DNA of 64,000 bases from Roseovarius tolerans (GCF_900109855.1 NZ_FOBO01000010.1:83207-147206), one strand, 5' to 3'; shown: positions 18,495 to 27,118, numbered from the stretch's first letter. Made by a program: numbers and translations. Notes: generated by a model from the letters alone, not told the origin.

Positions 18495-19147
18495 GCCGCC
18501 TGCACCTGGACCGCCCCTGGCTATCGCTCGATCTGGGCCGCGACATGCCGGTGCTCAGTTGGGCCGTGAACCGCCCCGGTCAGGTACTGGCCCGGCGTAT
18601 CCTGTGGCGCGAGGTGCGCAATGCCGATCTGCCCGAGGATCTCGATGTTGAGGATTGGCTCGACCGGGACCTTGCGGCGCGGCAGGCCTGCGATGCCGTC
18701 TGCTTTCTCACCTCCTGCGATATAGGCACCTATTGCGAGGCGCGCGCCACGGCGGGTGCCGTCACCGCCCGCGCCGTGGCGACCGTCGGGCTGTCGAATG
18801 CCGAACGCGTGGGCCGCCGCCTGCCACCTTCGGCGCATGGCTGGGGCACGATCAACATCGCGGTGGTGCTTGACGCCGGCCTGACCGACGCGGCCCGGCT
18901 GGAGGCGATGAGCATCGCCACGCAGGCCCGCACCGTCGCCATTACCGAAGCGGGGCTGCGCCTTGCGACCGGCCTCGCCACCGGCACCGGCACCGATTGC
19001 ATCGCCATTGCAGCACCCGAGGGCACCACGCGGTATGCAGGCCTGCACACCGAGGCGGGCGAGGCCGTGGGCCGCGCGGTGCTTGACGCGGTCCGGCAAG
19101 GCGCGCAGGCATGGACCCGACCGGCAAAGGAGGCGCAGCATGGATAG
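18491..19147 (+). CDS. cbiZ: adenosylcobinamide amidohydrolase
   Basis: A 218-residue CbiZ-family enzyme that cleaves adenosylcobinamide to adenosylcobyric acid, allowing salvage and remodelling of cobamides with the wrong lower ligand. Family features include CFLTSCDIGTYCEA, ATVGLSNAERVG, GTINIAVVLDAGLTDAA and ATGTGTDCIAIAAPEG. The position directly after the BtuFCD set suggests that imported cobinamide or pseudo-B12 is processed on entry, as shown for CbiZ in Rhodobacter sphaeroides. It overlaps btuD by ATGA and exbB by eight bases. Confidence 0.9.
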   Translation: MSRLHLDRPWLSLDLGRDMPVLSWAVNRPGQVLARRILWREVRNADLPEDLDVEDWLDRDLAARQACDAVCFLTSCDIGTYCEARATAGAVTARAVATVGLSNAERVGRRLPPSAHGWGTINIAVVLDAGLTDAARLEAMSIATQARTVAITEAGLRLATGLATGTGTDCIAIAAPEGTTRYAGLHTEAGEAVGRAVLDAVRQGAQAWTRPAKEAQHG

Positions 19148-19778
19148 CACCGCGCTCATCGGATTTCTGGATCGGGGCGGCCCGGCGCTCTGGGTGATCG
19201 CGGCGCTTTCGGTGCTGACCCTCGCGCTGATCCTGTGGAAGGTCTGGCGGCTCTTGTTGACCGGCGCGTGGTCCGGGGCGGTGACCGAGCGCGCGGTGGC
19301 CCTCTGGCAGCACGGGCAGGGCGCCGAGGCCACGGCCCTCCTGCGCCCGCGCCGCAGCTTGCGCGCCCGGCTCGCCCTCGCCGCGATGGAGGCGGCCACG
19401 GCCCCGCACTGGGGCGAACGCGAGGCGCGCGAAGACACCACCCGCATCGCCAAGTCGCTGCTGAACGAGGCGCGCTCCGGGCTGCGCGCGCTTGAACTCA
19501 TCGCCACCATCGCGCCACTGATCGGCCTTCTCGGTACGGTTCTGGGCATGATCGCCGCCTTTCAGGCGCTGCAAGACAGCGGCAACAGCGCCGATCCCTC
19601 GATCCTCGCCGGCGGCATCTGGGAGGCGTTGCTGACCACCGCTGCAGGCATGGCGGTGGCGATCCCGGCCTCGATGGCGCTGACATGGTTCGAGAGCGTC
19701 GCGGACCACGTGCAGGCCGACATGGAAGACGCCGCCACCCGCATCTTCACAACTCCGCATGTGCGAGGCGCGCCATGA
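19140..19778 (+). CDS. exbB: MotA/TolQ/ExbB proton channel family protein
   Basis: A 212-residue inner-membrane protein with three expected helices: LWVIAALSVLTLALILW, a second in LELIATIAPLIGLLGTVLGMI and a third in LLTTAAGMAVAIPASMAL. The conserved proton-channel region is GLLGTVLGMIAAFQ. The ribosome site AAAGGAGG is well placed, and the start overlaps the end of cbiZ. It couples proton-motive force to the TonB protein encoded downstream and probably serves this B12 receptor. Confidence 0.9.
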   Translation: MDSTALIGFLDRGGPALWVIAALSVLTLALILWKVWRLLLTGAWSGAVTERAVALWQHGQGAEATALLRPRRSLRARLALAAMEAATAPHWGEREAREDTTRIAKSLLNEARSGLRALELIATIAPLIGLLGTVLGMIAAFQALQDSGNSADPSILAGGIWEALLTTAAGMAVAIPASMALTWFESVADHVQADMEDAATRIFTTPHVRGAP

Positions 19779-20155
19779 TGAGCTTTGGCCAGCCCCGCGC
19801 GCCGCGCCGCCCCAGCCTCACGCCGATGATCGACGTGGTGTTCCTGCTGCTGGTGTTCTTCATGCTGGCCGCGCGCTTCGGCCACGACATGACCTTGCCC
19901 TTGTCCACCGGCGGCAGCGGTAATGCCACCTATGACGGCCCGCCCCGCCTGATCGGGATCGCGGCCGAAGGGCTCACACTCAACGGAAACCCCGTGACGC
20001 TCGACACCCTGCCCAAAGCCCTCGCCCCGCTGATGGCGGACAGGGGCGACGCCGTCGTGCTGCGCCCCGCGCCCGGGGCCGACCTGCAATCGTTGATCGC
20101 CGTGACCGACGCCTTGCGCGTTGCCGGTCTCACGCGACTGATCGTGGTGGAGTAG
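19775..20155 (+). CDS. exbD: ExbD/TolR family biopolymer transport protein, first copy
   Basis: A 126-residue protein with a short basic N-terminus, one membrane helix (PMIDVVFLLLVFFMLAARF) carrying the essential aspartate of the proton path, and a periplasmic domain. It begins with an ATGA overlap with exbB. It is one of two tandem ExbD genes in this operon. Confidence 0.9.
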   Translation: MMSFGQPRAPRRPSLTPMIDVVFLLLVFFMLAARFGHDMTLPLSTGGSGNATYDGPPRLIGIAAEGLTLNGNPVTLDTLPKALAPLMADRGDAVVLRPAPGADLQSLIAVTDALRVAGLTRLIVVE

Positions 20156-20159
20156 GCGC

Positions 20160-20543
20160 ATGGACTTCGCGACCCCCAGACGCCGTCGCCCCTCCGAGGC
20201 CATCGTGCCGATGATCAACGTGGTGTTCCTGCTGCTAATCTTCTTCCTGATGAGCGCGCAGATCACGCCGCCCGCGCCCTTCGACGTGACCCTGCCCGAA
20301 AGTGCGAGCGAGAACGCGGCACAGCCCACCGACACGCTTTACATGGATGCACAAGGGCGGCTCGCCTTCAACGCGGCGCGGGGCGAGGCGGTCTTTGACA
20401 CGCTCGCCGCCCGCGCCACGCCCGATGCCACCCTGCAAATCCGCGCCGATGCGCGGCTCGAGGCGCAGGCGCTTGCCCGGCTTCTGCCGGAACTGGCGGC
20501 GCGTGGCATCGCGGAGATCGAACTTCTGACGGGGGCACCATGA
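20160..20543 (+). CDS. exbD: ExbD/TolR family biopolymer transport protein, second copy
   Basis: A 127-residue protein with the same plan as the preceding ExbD, but in the membrane helix (PMINVVFLLLIFFLMSAQI) asparagine replaces the aspartate that normally carries protons (MIDVV in copy one, MINVV here). The two copies may form a mixed ExbD dimer in which only one contributes the acid. It starts four bases after its partner and overlaps tonB by ATGA. Confidence 0.88.
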   Translation: MDFATPRRRRPSEAIVPMINVVFLLLIFFLMSAQITPPAPFDVTLPESASENAAQPTDTLYMDAQGRLAFNAARGEAVFDTLAARATPDATLQIRADARLEAQALARLLPELAARGIAEIELLTGAP

Positions 20544-21505
20544 TTCGCGGTCTGGAATTCACCGGTTTCCTCGCCCTTGCCGCCGCCGTGCATGCCGGGG
20601 TTTGGACCGCCGCGCCGGGTGGCAGCAGCGGCGCAGGCGGCGCACAGGGGTCCGAGAGCGTGACGCTGGAGGCCTCAAGCCCGCAGATTGCCGCGCTGAT
20701 CGAGGCCTGGAAGCGACCGGTTGAACTGACGCAAGAGGCAGCACAGCCCACGTCCCCTCCGCGCCCGGACGCAACCCCGGTCGGCCTGCGCTCCGATACC
20801 GCGCCACGCAGCGGCCCGGCGCCGACCGCACCGCAAATCGCGGCGCATGCACCCGACCTCCCCGCAGTCGAGGCCACCCCCCTGCCCCTGCCCACGCCAG
20901 AGCTGAACGACCGCGCGCCTCAGCCAACGGCTCCCAATCCGCAGGCCGATCACACGCGGCCCACTGCAATGTCAGAACAGGCCCCCGCCCGCGCTACGAT
21001 GACCGCCCGGCTCAGCAGCCCCACCCAAACCGACGCCTTGCCGCAAGCCGATACCGCCCCCGCCCCATCCCGCAAACGGCCCACGGCACGCCCCGAGCGA
21101 CCTACCCCCAAGCCCGCGCAATCCAGCCCCGCTCGCCCCAAGGAAGTGGCGCGCGGAGATGGTGGGCAAAAGGCCGGCGGCGCGGCCAGAACCGCACCTG
21201 CAACGACGCTCGATCCCGCCGCCCGCAACAGCCTGATGGCCCAATGGGGCGGCAGTATCCGAAGCCGGATCGAGAGACAGAAGCGCTATCCACGCGGCAC
21301 CCGGTCAAGCGGTACGGTTCATCTGGCGCTGACAGTGTCGGGCAACGGACGGCTGATGGCGGTGCGTGTGCGGCAATCTTCGGGTGACCGTGCGCTCGAC
21401 ACGGCAGCAGTGAAGGCGGTGCAAGGCGCGCGCCTGCCCGCCAAGCCCGCCCCTCTGCCGGGGGACAGCCACAGCTTCAACCTGCCGGTGGCGTTCCGCC
21501 GCTAG
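20540..21505 (+). CDS. tonB: TonB family energy transducer
   Basis: A 321-residue protein. A weak N-terminal membrane anchor (FTGFLALAAAVHAGVW) is followed by about 190 residues rich in proline and alanine that span the periplasm. The C-terminal TonB domain contains RIERQKRYPRGTRSSGTVHLAL and ends VAFRR. The family's usual YP in the domain is present (KRYPRG). It is the last gene of the B12 operon and transmits energy from ExbB/ExbD to the receptor. No clear terminator follows. Confidence 0.9.
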   Translation: MIRGLEFTGFLALAAAVHAGVWTAAPGGSSGAGGAQGSESVTLEASSPQIAALIEAWKRPVELTQEAAQPTSPPRPDATPVGLRSDTAPRSGPAPTAPQIAAHAPDLPAVEATPLPLPTPELNDRAPQPTAPNPQADHTRPTAMSEQAPARATMTARLSSPTQTDALPQADTAPAPSRKRPTARPERPTPKPAQSSPARPKEVARGDGGQKAGGAARTAPATTLDPAARNSLMAQWGGSIRSRIERQKRYPRGTRSSGTVHLALTVSGNGRLMAVRVRQSSGDRALDTAAVKAVQGARLPAKPAPLPGDSHSFNLPVAFRR

Positions 21506-21535
21506 TGCAGCGCCGCACGGTTTTCGATCATTCGA

Positions 21536-22045
21536 TCAATCGCGGTCTTTTCCCGATCTCCGCGCGCGATAGTCCTCGATCCGTGCCTCCAGCCGATCGG
21601 CATAGGCCGCACGGTCGGCATCGCTCATCGCCGCCAGATGCGCGATCAGCACCTCTTGCCCCATCTCGAAGCGGGCGGCAAATCCTTCGCGCTGTTCGCG
21701 CATGCGCTCGGCCACGCGATCCGGATCGAAGGGAACGGCGCGCAGGTCAACCACCAACGCATCGAAACTTGAACGAATACCGGCGCGGTTGCCGCCGCGT
21801 TCGCGCCAGACCTCGCGCATGCGCTGCCCGATCGCACGCCGGTCCTCGTCGTTGAGCGCGCGGGTCAACGGCCCGCCTGCCATATCAAGCCGCGAGGGGT
21901 GGTGCCCGTGATGCCCGCCATGGCGCAGCGCCCATCCGGCGACGACCCCGACAACCGCGAGGTTCACAGCCAGCGAAACCACCAGCAGCACGCGCATCCA
22001 TCGCCCCGGGCCGGGCTTGTCCTGCCGCTCGTTCAGATCTGTCAT
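21536..22045 (-). CDS. periplasmic heavy-metal sensor-like protein (Spy/CnrX-like)
   Basis: A 169-residue protein with a cytosolic proline-rich start, one membrane helix (VLLVVSLAVNLAVVGVVAGWAL), a histidine-rich stretch (HGGHHGHHPSR) and a helical periplasmic domain rich in Arg/Glu, as in the periplasmic heavy-metal sensor family. It is the last gene of a sigma/anti-sigma/sensor operon, and its ATG overlaps the stop of the preceding gene. It may sense metal or envelope stress, but the histidine cluster is the only direct evidence. Confidence 0.75.
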   Translation of the reverse strand: MTDLNERQDKPGPGRWMRVLLVVSLAVNLAVVGVVAGWALRHGGHHGHHPSRLDMAGGPLTRALNDEDRRAIGQRMREVWRERGGNRAGIRSSFDALVVDLRAVPFDPDRVAERMREQREGFAARFEMGQEVLIAHLAAMSDADRAAYADRLEARIEDYRARRSGKDRD

Positions 22046-22404
22046 CAGAAATCCCCCCCGGCGAGATCAAAGGCCATTTCCGGCGTGATATCCACCAGAT
22101 AGGCCGCCTCGGCGGTGCCAATCAGCCCCTCGGGCAAGGCGGTGCCGATCCAGATACCGGTCAGTGCCGCCGTGGCCAGCCCGGCCATGGCAGGCCAGCC
22201 GCCAAGCAGACGATAAAGACGCGCCGCCAACCCGTCCGGCGTGGCGGACACGCGGGCGGGCGCGGTGCTCGGACCAGCCTGCTGCGTTGTCTCGGCATCT
22301 GCGAACACCCGCGCCAGAAGATCCGGCGAGGGTATGGGAGCATGCCCACGCGCCGCCTCGAAAAAGACATCGAGCCCACCGTCCGCCTGATCCTTATCGC
22401 TCAT
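22045..22404 (-). CDS. probable anti-sigma factor, single-pass membrane protein
   Basis: A 119-residue protein with an N-terminal cytosolic part containing FFEAARGHAPIPSPDLLARV, one membrane helix (MAGLATAALTGIWIGTAL) and a short periplasmic tail. Genes of this shape directly behind ECF sigma factors usually encode anti-sigma factors, and this one overlaps the end of the sigma gene. No HxxxCxxC zinc motif is present. ATG 22404 is chosen for its better spacing from GGGAT. ATG 22410 is an alternative. Confidence 0.65.
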   Translation of the reverse strand: MSDKDQADGGLDVFFEAARGHAPIPSPDLLARVFADAETTQQAGPSTAPARVSATPDGLAARLYRLLGGWPAMAGLATAALTGIWIGTALPEGLIGTAEAAYLVDITPEMAFDLAGGDF

Positions 22405-22987
22405 CGACATATCCCAACTCCTCTTGCCGCCCGGCGAGGGCCGCGCTCAGCGCGCGTTTGCCCCGCGAGGTCAGACTTTCCACCGCCTCGACCGTGATCT
22501 CCATGATCCCGGCGATCTCGGGGTTCGCCAGCCCTTCGATATGGCGCAGCACCACCGCCTGACGCTGCCGCTCCGGCAGATCGTTCAGGGCCGTCTGCAA
22601 CGCCTCGGCGCGGGCGTGCTCCTGCATTTCTTCAACGGCGCTCGCCCGCCCGTCCGCAGGCTCCGGTATGGCATCGAGCGTAACCGACCCGCCCCGCGCC
22701 CTCCGTTGCCGGTCGATGCACAGATTGGCCACGACACGGTAAAGCCACGTGGTCACCTTCGCCTCACCATGGCGCCAGTCGCCGGCCTGTTTCCAGAGCC
22801 GCAGCATCGCCTCCTGCGCCACATCCTCGGCCTCCGCCCGGTTGCCCAACAGGCGGTACGCATGCGCCATCACACGCGGCGTGAGCCGCAGGGCCAGCAC
22901 GCGCGCCGCCGCGCTGTCGCCGTTGGCGAAAAGCACGAGCAGCGCCTCATCGGGCACGTCGTCATGGGCGTCGAACGGCATCGTCAT
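22394..22987 (-). CDS. ECF RNA polymerase sigma factor (sigma-70 family)
   Basis: A 197-residue protein with the sigma2 core (YRLLGNRAEAEDVAQEAMLRLWK, TTWLYRVVANLCIDRQRR) and sigma4 (LPERQRQAVVLRHIEGLANPEIAGIME then LTSRGKRALSAAL). It directs transcription of an extracytoplasmic stress regulon. It heads a three-gene operon with a membrane anti-sigma candidate and a metal-sensor-like protein. TTG at 22996 preceded by AAGGA is an alternative start. Confidence 0.88.
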   Translation of the reverse strand: MTMPFDAHDDVPDEALLVLFANGDSAAARVLALRLTPRVMAHAYRLLGNRAEAEDVAQEAMLRLWKQAGDWRHGEAKVTTWLYRVVANLCIDRQRRARGGSVTLDAIPEPADGRASAVEEMQEHARAEALQTALNDLPERQRQAVVLRHIEGLANPEIAGIMEITVEAVESLTSRGKRALSAALAGRQEELGYVDER

Positions 22988-23024
22988 GGCCCCCAAGCGT
23001 ATCCTTCAGACCGGTCCCTGACCA

Positions 23025-23057
23025 GCGTGGCAGGCACGGGTGCCATGCCTGCCACGC
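23025..23057. terminator. strong stem-loop between convergent/collinear minus-strand genes
   Basis: GCGTGGCAGGCA and TGCCTGCCACGC form a perfect 12-bp stem with a nine-base loop, just downstream of the EF-hand gene on the minus strand. There is no U tract, so termination is likely rather than certain. It could instead stabilise the 3' end. Confidence 0.5.
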
Positions 23058-23066
23058 GGACCGCGC

Positions 23067-23561
23067 TTACTCGGACGCCTTGCCGCCCTGCTTCATGCCG
23101 TGATGCTTGCCGCGCATCTCGCGCATCTTGGCAAACTCATCGGCGCTGATCGCACCATCGCCATCGGCATCGACGCGCTTGAACATCTTGCCCTGACGGT
23201 CGGCGCGCATTTCGTCCATGCTCAGCTTGCCGTCGGCATTGGCATCATGCCGCTCGATCATGTGGTCGGCATAGTTGCCCATCCGCTCGGCCCGACGCTC
23301 CATCATCCGTGCGACCAACTCGTCGCGCGACAGCGCCCCATCACCGTCAGTATCCGCCCCGTCAAAGCGGGACTGCATGTGGCCGGACATTTCCTCGGGC
23401 GTGATCTTGCCATCGCCGTCGGTATCAAGTTCCTCGAAGCTGTGCTGCATCCGCATGCCGCCATGATGCTTGCCGCCCTTGTGGTTGCTCGCCTCGACGG
23501 CGCTCAGCCCGCCAAGCGTGATGGCAGTGGCCAGACCTGCGATCAAAACCATATTGTTCAT
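23067..23561 (-). CDS. EF-hand calcium-binding protein, secreted or periplasmic
   Basis: A 164-residue protein with a signal peptide (LIAGLATAITLGGLSAVEAS) and four EF-hand loops: DTDGDGKITPEE, DTDGDGALSRDE, DANADGKLSMDE and DADGDGAISADE. All four keep the acidic residues at positions 1, 3, 5 and 12. Histidine/glycine-rich stretches flank the domain. It lies upstream of the ECF sigma operon on the same strand, separated by a stem-loop. It probably acts as a calcium buffer or sensor in the periplasm. Confidence 0.85.
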   Translation of the reverse strand: MNNMVLIAGLATAITLGGLSAVEASNHKGGKHHGGMRMQHSFEELDTDGDGKITPEEMSGHMQSRFDGADTDGDGALSRDELVARMMERRAERMGNYADHMIERHDANADGKLSMDEMRADRQGKMFKRVDADGDGAISADEFAKMREMRGKHHGMKQGGKASE

Positions 23562-23792
23562 CGTGACATCTCCAGTTCTCTTGTGACGTGCCTGTTGTCG
23601 TGAAACGCCACCGTGTCGGGCCGTTTCTGCAAAGTGATACGCGCACGGACCGCGCTTCCGGCGCGCAGGAATGATTTTTTTGCATCGCTTTGCGGGTGAT
23701 TTGCGACATCGCGCCGCAAGGGCAGGCTGTCACCTTTAAATACCGTACAGGTTTCGCCATGTTCGAGCCAACGCAACGAAAGGCCTCACCCC

Positions 23793-24182
23793 ATGCAGGA
23801 CACCACCGCCGATCAGACAGACCGCCCGCTGTGGCCCGCCCTGCGCCGGGGGTTTTCCCGTAAATGCCCCAATTGCGGCAGCGGTCCGATCCTCAAGAGC
23901 TATCTCAAGCTGCGTGAGACCTGCCCAGTGTGCCGCGAGGATCTGAGCCATGCGCGCGCCGACGACGGTCCCGCCTATCTGACGATCCTGATCGTCGGGC
24001 ATCTGATGGCACCGCTTCTGCATATCTCCTTCGTGCAGTTTCGGCCCGAGCCGCTGGTGCTGTTCACGATATTCGCTATTGGCACGATCACACTCTCGCT
24101 CTACCTTCTGCCCCGTCTGAAAGGGGCCATTGTGGCCTTTCAATGGGCACGGTTGATGCACGGGTTCAGCGACAGCCACTAG
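23793..24182 (+). CDS. DUF983 family membrane protein
   Basis: A 129-residue protein. Two CxxC pairs (CPNCGSG and CPVCRED) form a probable zinc ribbon near the N-terminus, followed by two hydrophobic helices (LTILIVGHLMAPLLHISFV and LVLFTIFAIGTITLSLYLLP). This is the DUF983 pattern. The ribosome site AAAGG precedes the ATG by nine bases. It is followed 23 bases later by a NUDIX hydrolase gene on the same strand. The function is unknown. Confidence 0.85.
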   Translation: MQDTTADQTDRPLWPALRRGFSRKCPNCGSGPILKSYLKLRETCPVCREDLSHARADDGPAYLTILIVGHLMAPLLHISFVQFRPEPLVLFTIFAIGTITLSLYLLPRLKGAIVAFQWARLMHGFSDSH

Positions 24183-24205
24183 GCCCTTGCGCGCGAAAGG
24201 GCGGC

Positions 24206-24898
24206 ATGAGCGAGATCGACAAAACAGCTATCCGCGATGCAGCGACAGTGATCGTGTTGCGCGATGAGGCGCGGCCGCATGTCCTGATGGGGCAGCGCGG
24301 TGCGCAGGCCGCCTTCATGCCGAACAAGTTCGTCTTTCCAGGCGGTGCAGTGGATGCGGGCGATGCCGATATCCCGTTTGTCCGGCCCTTGCCCGCCCTC
24401 TGCGCCGAGCGTCTGCGCGAGGATAGCCCGCGCGACTTGGCCCACGCCCTCGCCGCGGCTGCGGTGCGCGAATTGTGGGAGGAGACCGGGCTTGCCCTGG
24501 GTCAGGCCGGTGACTGGCCGGGCGCGGTGCCGCCCGATTGGCAGGGCTTTGCCGCGCGCGGTCTCGTGCCACGTGCCGACCCGCTGCAATTTGTGTTCCG
24601 CGCGATCACGCCGCCGGGCCGCCCGCGCCGGTTCGACGCGCGGTTCTTTCTGGTCCATGCCGAGGCGCTCGCCGGTGACCCCGATGATTTCACTGCCGCC
24701 TGCGAGGAGTTGAGCCATCTGCAATGGGTGCCCCTCGCGGATGCACGCCGATTCGATCTGCCCTTCATCACCGAGGTGGTACTGGCAGAGGTCACGGCGC
24801 GGGCACATGACCGCGCGCCGCCTTCCTCGGTGCCGTTTTTCCGCAACGACGACGAGGAAAGCCTGTTTCTGAGGTTGAACGGGATGAGAGCCGACTGA
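24206..24898 (+). CDS. NUDIX hydrolase
   Basis: A 230-residue protein of the long NUDIX type (NUDT19/CoA-pyrophosphatase-like). The Nudix helix is represented by the AAAVRELWEETGLAL segment (REx2EE core), preceded by FVFPGGAVDAGDAD. It cleaves a nucleoside diphosphate linked to another moiety. The exact substrate is not evident. It probably forms an operon with the DUF983 gene. A 220-bp repeat element begins 15 bases after its stop. Confidence 0.85.
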   Translation: MSEIDKTAIRDAATVIVLRDEARPHVLMGQRGAQAAFMPNKFVFPGGAVDAGDADIPFVRPLPALCAERLREDSPRDLAHALAAAAVRELWEETGLALGQAGDWPGAVPPDWQGFAARGLVPRADPLQFVFRAITPPGRPRRFDARFFLVHAEALAGDPDDFTAACEELSHLQWVPLADARRFDLPFITEVVLAEVTARAHDRAPPSSVPFFRNDDEESLFLRLNGMRAD

Positions 24899-24913
24899 GG
24901 GCGGTGTTGGTTT

Positions 24914-25133
24914 TGGCCTGAAGCGGACCTCTGATTGACGCACCTGCGCGAAACGCGGCCGAAGGCCGCCGCGCACCGCCGTGCCGCCCCCCGGCGCGGC
25001 GAATTGGCTGCAGCCTGCTCTGCGCTCTGATGTTTTTCGAGCTTGGCTGGAATAAAGCACTGCCCACCTAGCCTAAGATCGCCACACCGCGGCACGACGA
25101 TGCGCGGCTAACTCCAACGGCAGCAACAGGCCA
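24914..25133 (+). repeat. 220-bp dispersed repeat, copy A (MITE-like)
   Basis: This non-coding segment aligns without gaps over all 220 bases to the reverse complement of 46777-46996, with about 171 identities by hand count (78 percent). Both ends begin with TGGCCTG read inward, giving imperfect terminal inverted repeats. The best-conserved core is the GC-rich part around GGCCGAAGGCCGCCGCGC. There is no transposase frame and no clear target-site duplication. It occupies most of the gap between the NUDIX gene and the rpsD promoter. Confidence 0.85.
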
Positions 25134-25170
25134 CCCATGCTCCCCCGCCTCGCATCATCCAACACCCCGG

Positions 25171-25198
25171 TTGACACCCGCACGCACCCCTGTATAAG
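25171..25198 (+). promoter_or_regulatory. sigma-70-type promoter of rpsD
   Basis: TTGACA (25171-25176), a 16-base spacer and TATAAG (25193-25198) closely match the housekeeping consensus. They lie about 100 bases upstream of the rpsD start. The leader in between contains a short CCCCCGCAAGGGG hairpin. Confidence 0.75.
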
Positions 25199-25295
25199 CG
25201 CGGCTTCATTGGTGTTGGTGGCCCCCGCAAGGGGATGCCTGTCGGGAGCAATCCAGAGGACAACGCCCTTCGACACATAGAGAAGGAGATCAGCC

Positions 25296-25916
25296 GTGAC
25301 CAAACGCACGTCTGCCAAGTACAAGATCGACCGCCGCATGGGCGAAAACATCTGGGGCCGTCCGAAATCCCCGGTGAATCGCCGTGAATATGGCCCCGGC
25401 CAGCATGGCCAGCGCCGCAAGGCGAAGATTTCCGACTTCGGCCTGCAGCTGCGCGCCAAGCAGAAGCTCAAGGGCTACTACGGCGATCTGACCGAGAAAC
25501 AATTCCGCCGCATCTTCGCTGAGGCCGAGCGTGTCCGCGGTGACACCGGCGAGCTTCTGATCGGCCTGCTCGAGCGCCGTCTCGACGCCGTGGTCTACCG
25601 CGCCAAGTTCGTGCCGACGATGTTTGCCGCACGCCAGTTCGTGAACCACGGCCATGTCACGGTGAACGGCAAGCGCGTCAACATCCCCTCCTACCGCGTG
25701 AAAGAGGGCGACGTGATCGAGGTCCGCGACAAGTCCAAGCAGATTGCTGCCGTGCTTGAGGCCGTACAACTCGCCGAGCGCGACGTGCCCGATTACATCG
25801 ATGCCGATCATTCCAAGATGAAGGCAACCTTCGTGCGCCAGCCCGGCCTGTCGGACGTGCCTTATCCGGTGATGATGGAACCGAACCTCGTGATCGAATT
25901 CTACGCCCAGAACTAA
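25296..25916 (+). CDS. rpsD: 30S ribosomal protein S4
   Basis: A 206-residue ribosomal protein that starts small-subunit assembly by binding 16S rRNA. The typical N-terminus ([18 protein letters not shown]), the [15 protein letters not shown] block and the S4 RNA-binding domain ([38 protein letters not shown]) are all present. Translation begins at GTG 25296 with AAGGAG upstream. It is monocistronic, with its own promoter and a strong terminator. Confidence 0.98.
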   Translation: MTKRTSAKYKIDRRMGENIWGRPKSPVNRREYGPGQHGQRRKAKISDFGLQLRAKQKLKGYYGDLTEKQFRRIFAEAERVRGDTGELLIGLLERRLDAVVYRAKFVPTMFAARQFVNHGHVTVNGKRVNIPSYRVKEGDVIEVRDKSKQIAAVLEAVQLAERDVPDYIDADHSKMKATFVRQPGLSDVPYPVMMEPNLVIEFYAQN

Positions 25917-25937
25917 ACGTTCTGACCAGATGCGAAG

Positions 25938-25974
25938 AGGCCGCGACGGGGAACCGCCGCGGCCTTTTTCTTTT
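25938..25974 (+). terminator. rho-independent terminator of rpsD
   Basis: AGGCCGCG and CGCGGCCT form the outer stem, with an inner CGG/CCG pairing, followed by TTTTTCTTTT. It lies 21 bases after the rpsD stop. Confidence 0.85.
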
Positions 25975-26032
25975 GATGCTGGTCAAGGCGGGATGTCAAA
26001 GCTAGAACCACCTGCAAGACACGGGGGACGAC

Positions 26033-27118
26033 ATGACCAAGATCACGCCACAGCCGGGCATCATGGATATCGCGCTCTATCAGGGCGGGGCCGGGCATGT
26101 GGAGGGCGTGGCCAATGTGGTCAAGCTCAGCTCGAACGAGAACCCGTTCGGCCCCTCCGAGGCCGCCAAGGAGGCGTTTCGCAAGGCCGCCTACGAGTTG
26201 CACCGCTACCCTTCGACCGATCACGGCCAGTTGCGCGCCGCTATCGGCGAGATCCACGGCCTCGACCCTGCGCGCATCGTCTGCGGTGTCGGCAGTGACG
26301 AGATCATCGCCTTTCTCTGTCAGGGCTATGCCGGGCCGGGCGATGAGGTGATCCATACCGAGCACGGCTTTGCCATGTACCGGATCAGTACACTGGCGAA
26401 CGGGGCCACCCCCGTGGAGGTGCCCGAGCGCGAGCGCGTGACAGATGTCGATGCGATCCTTGCCGCATGCACCGAGTCCACAAGGCTGGTCTTTGTCGCA
26501 AATCCCAACAACCCCACCGGCACTATGATCGGCGAGGCCGAACTGCGTCGCCTTGCCGAAGGGCTGCCCGACCGCGCGCTCCTGGTGATCGACGGGGCCT
26601 ATGCGGAATACGTCGAGGGCTACGATGGCGGGGCGGCCCTGGTCGAGAGCCGCGACAATGTAGTGATGACCCGCACCTTCTCCAAGCTGCATGGCCTGGG
26701 CGGCTTGCGCGTCGGCTGGGGCTATGGCCCAGCCCATGTGATCGACGTGCTCAACCGCCTGCGCGGGCCCTTCAACCTGAGCCATGCCGCGCTGGTTACC
26801 GCCGAGGCCGCGATCCGCGACACGGCCTGGGCCGCAAAATGCCGCGAGGACAACACCCGCCTGCGCGCCTGGCTGGCCGAGGCACTGGCCGAACACGGCG
26901 TGCCGTCGGACACCTCGACCGCGAATTTCATCCTCGCCCGCTTTGGCAGCCGCGACGAGGCCGAGGCCTGCGACACCTATCTGCAATCGCAGGGCCTGAT
27001 CGTGCGCAAGGTGGCCGGCTACAACCTGCCCAACTGCCTGCGTATCACCGTGGGCGACGAGGCCGCCTGTCGCCGCGTGGCGCATGCCGTAGGGCAGTTC
27101 AAAGGCGGTGCCAGATGA
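26033..27118 (+). CDS. hisC: histidinol-phosphate aminotransferase
   Basis: A 361-residue PLP enzyme of fold type I. Motifs include [10 protein letters not shown] near residue 33, [12 protein letters not shown] near 154, DGAYAEY near 187 and the PLP-binding lysine 218 in [17 protein letters not shown]. It converts imidazole-acetol phosphate to histidinol phosphate. The overlap with a prephenate/arogenate dehydrogenase gene downstream suggests that it also transaminates aromatic precursors, as known for HisC enzymes in several bacteria. Confidence 0.93.
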   Translation: MTKITPQPGIMDIALYQGGAGHVEGVANVVKLSSNENPFGPSEAAKEAFRKAAYELHRYPSTDHGQLRAAIGEIHGLDPARIVCGVGSDEIIAFLCQGYAGPGDEVIHTEHGFAMYRISTLANGATPVEVPERERVTDVDAILAACTESTRLVFVANPNNPTGTMIGEAELRRLAEGLPDRALLVIDGAYAEYVEGYDGGAALVESRDNVVMTRTFSKLHGLGGLRVGWGYGPAHVIDVLNRLRGPFNLSHAALVTAEAAIRDTAWAAKCREDNTRLRAWLAEALAEHGVPSDTSTANFILARFGSRDEAEACDTYLQSQGLIVRKVAGYNLPNCLRITVGDEAACRRVAHAVGQFKGGAR

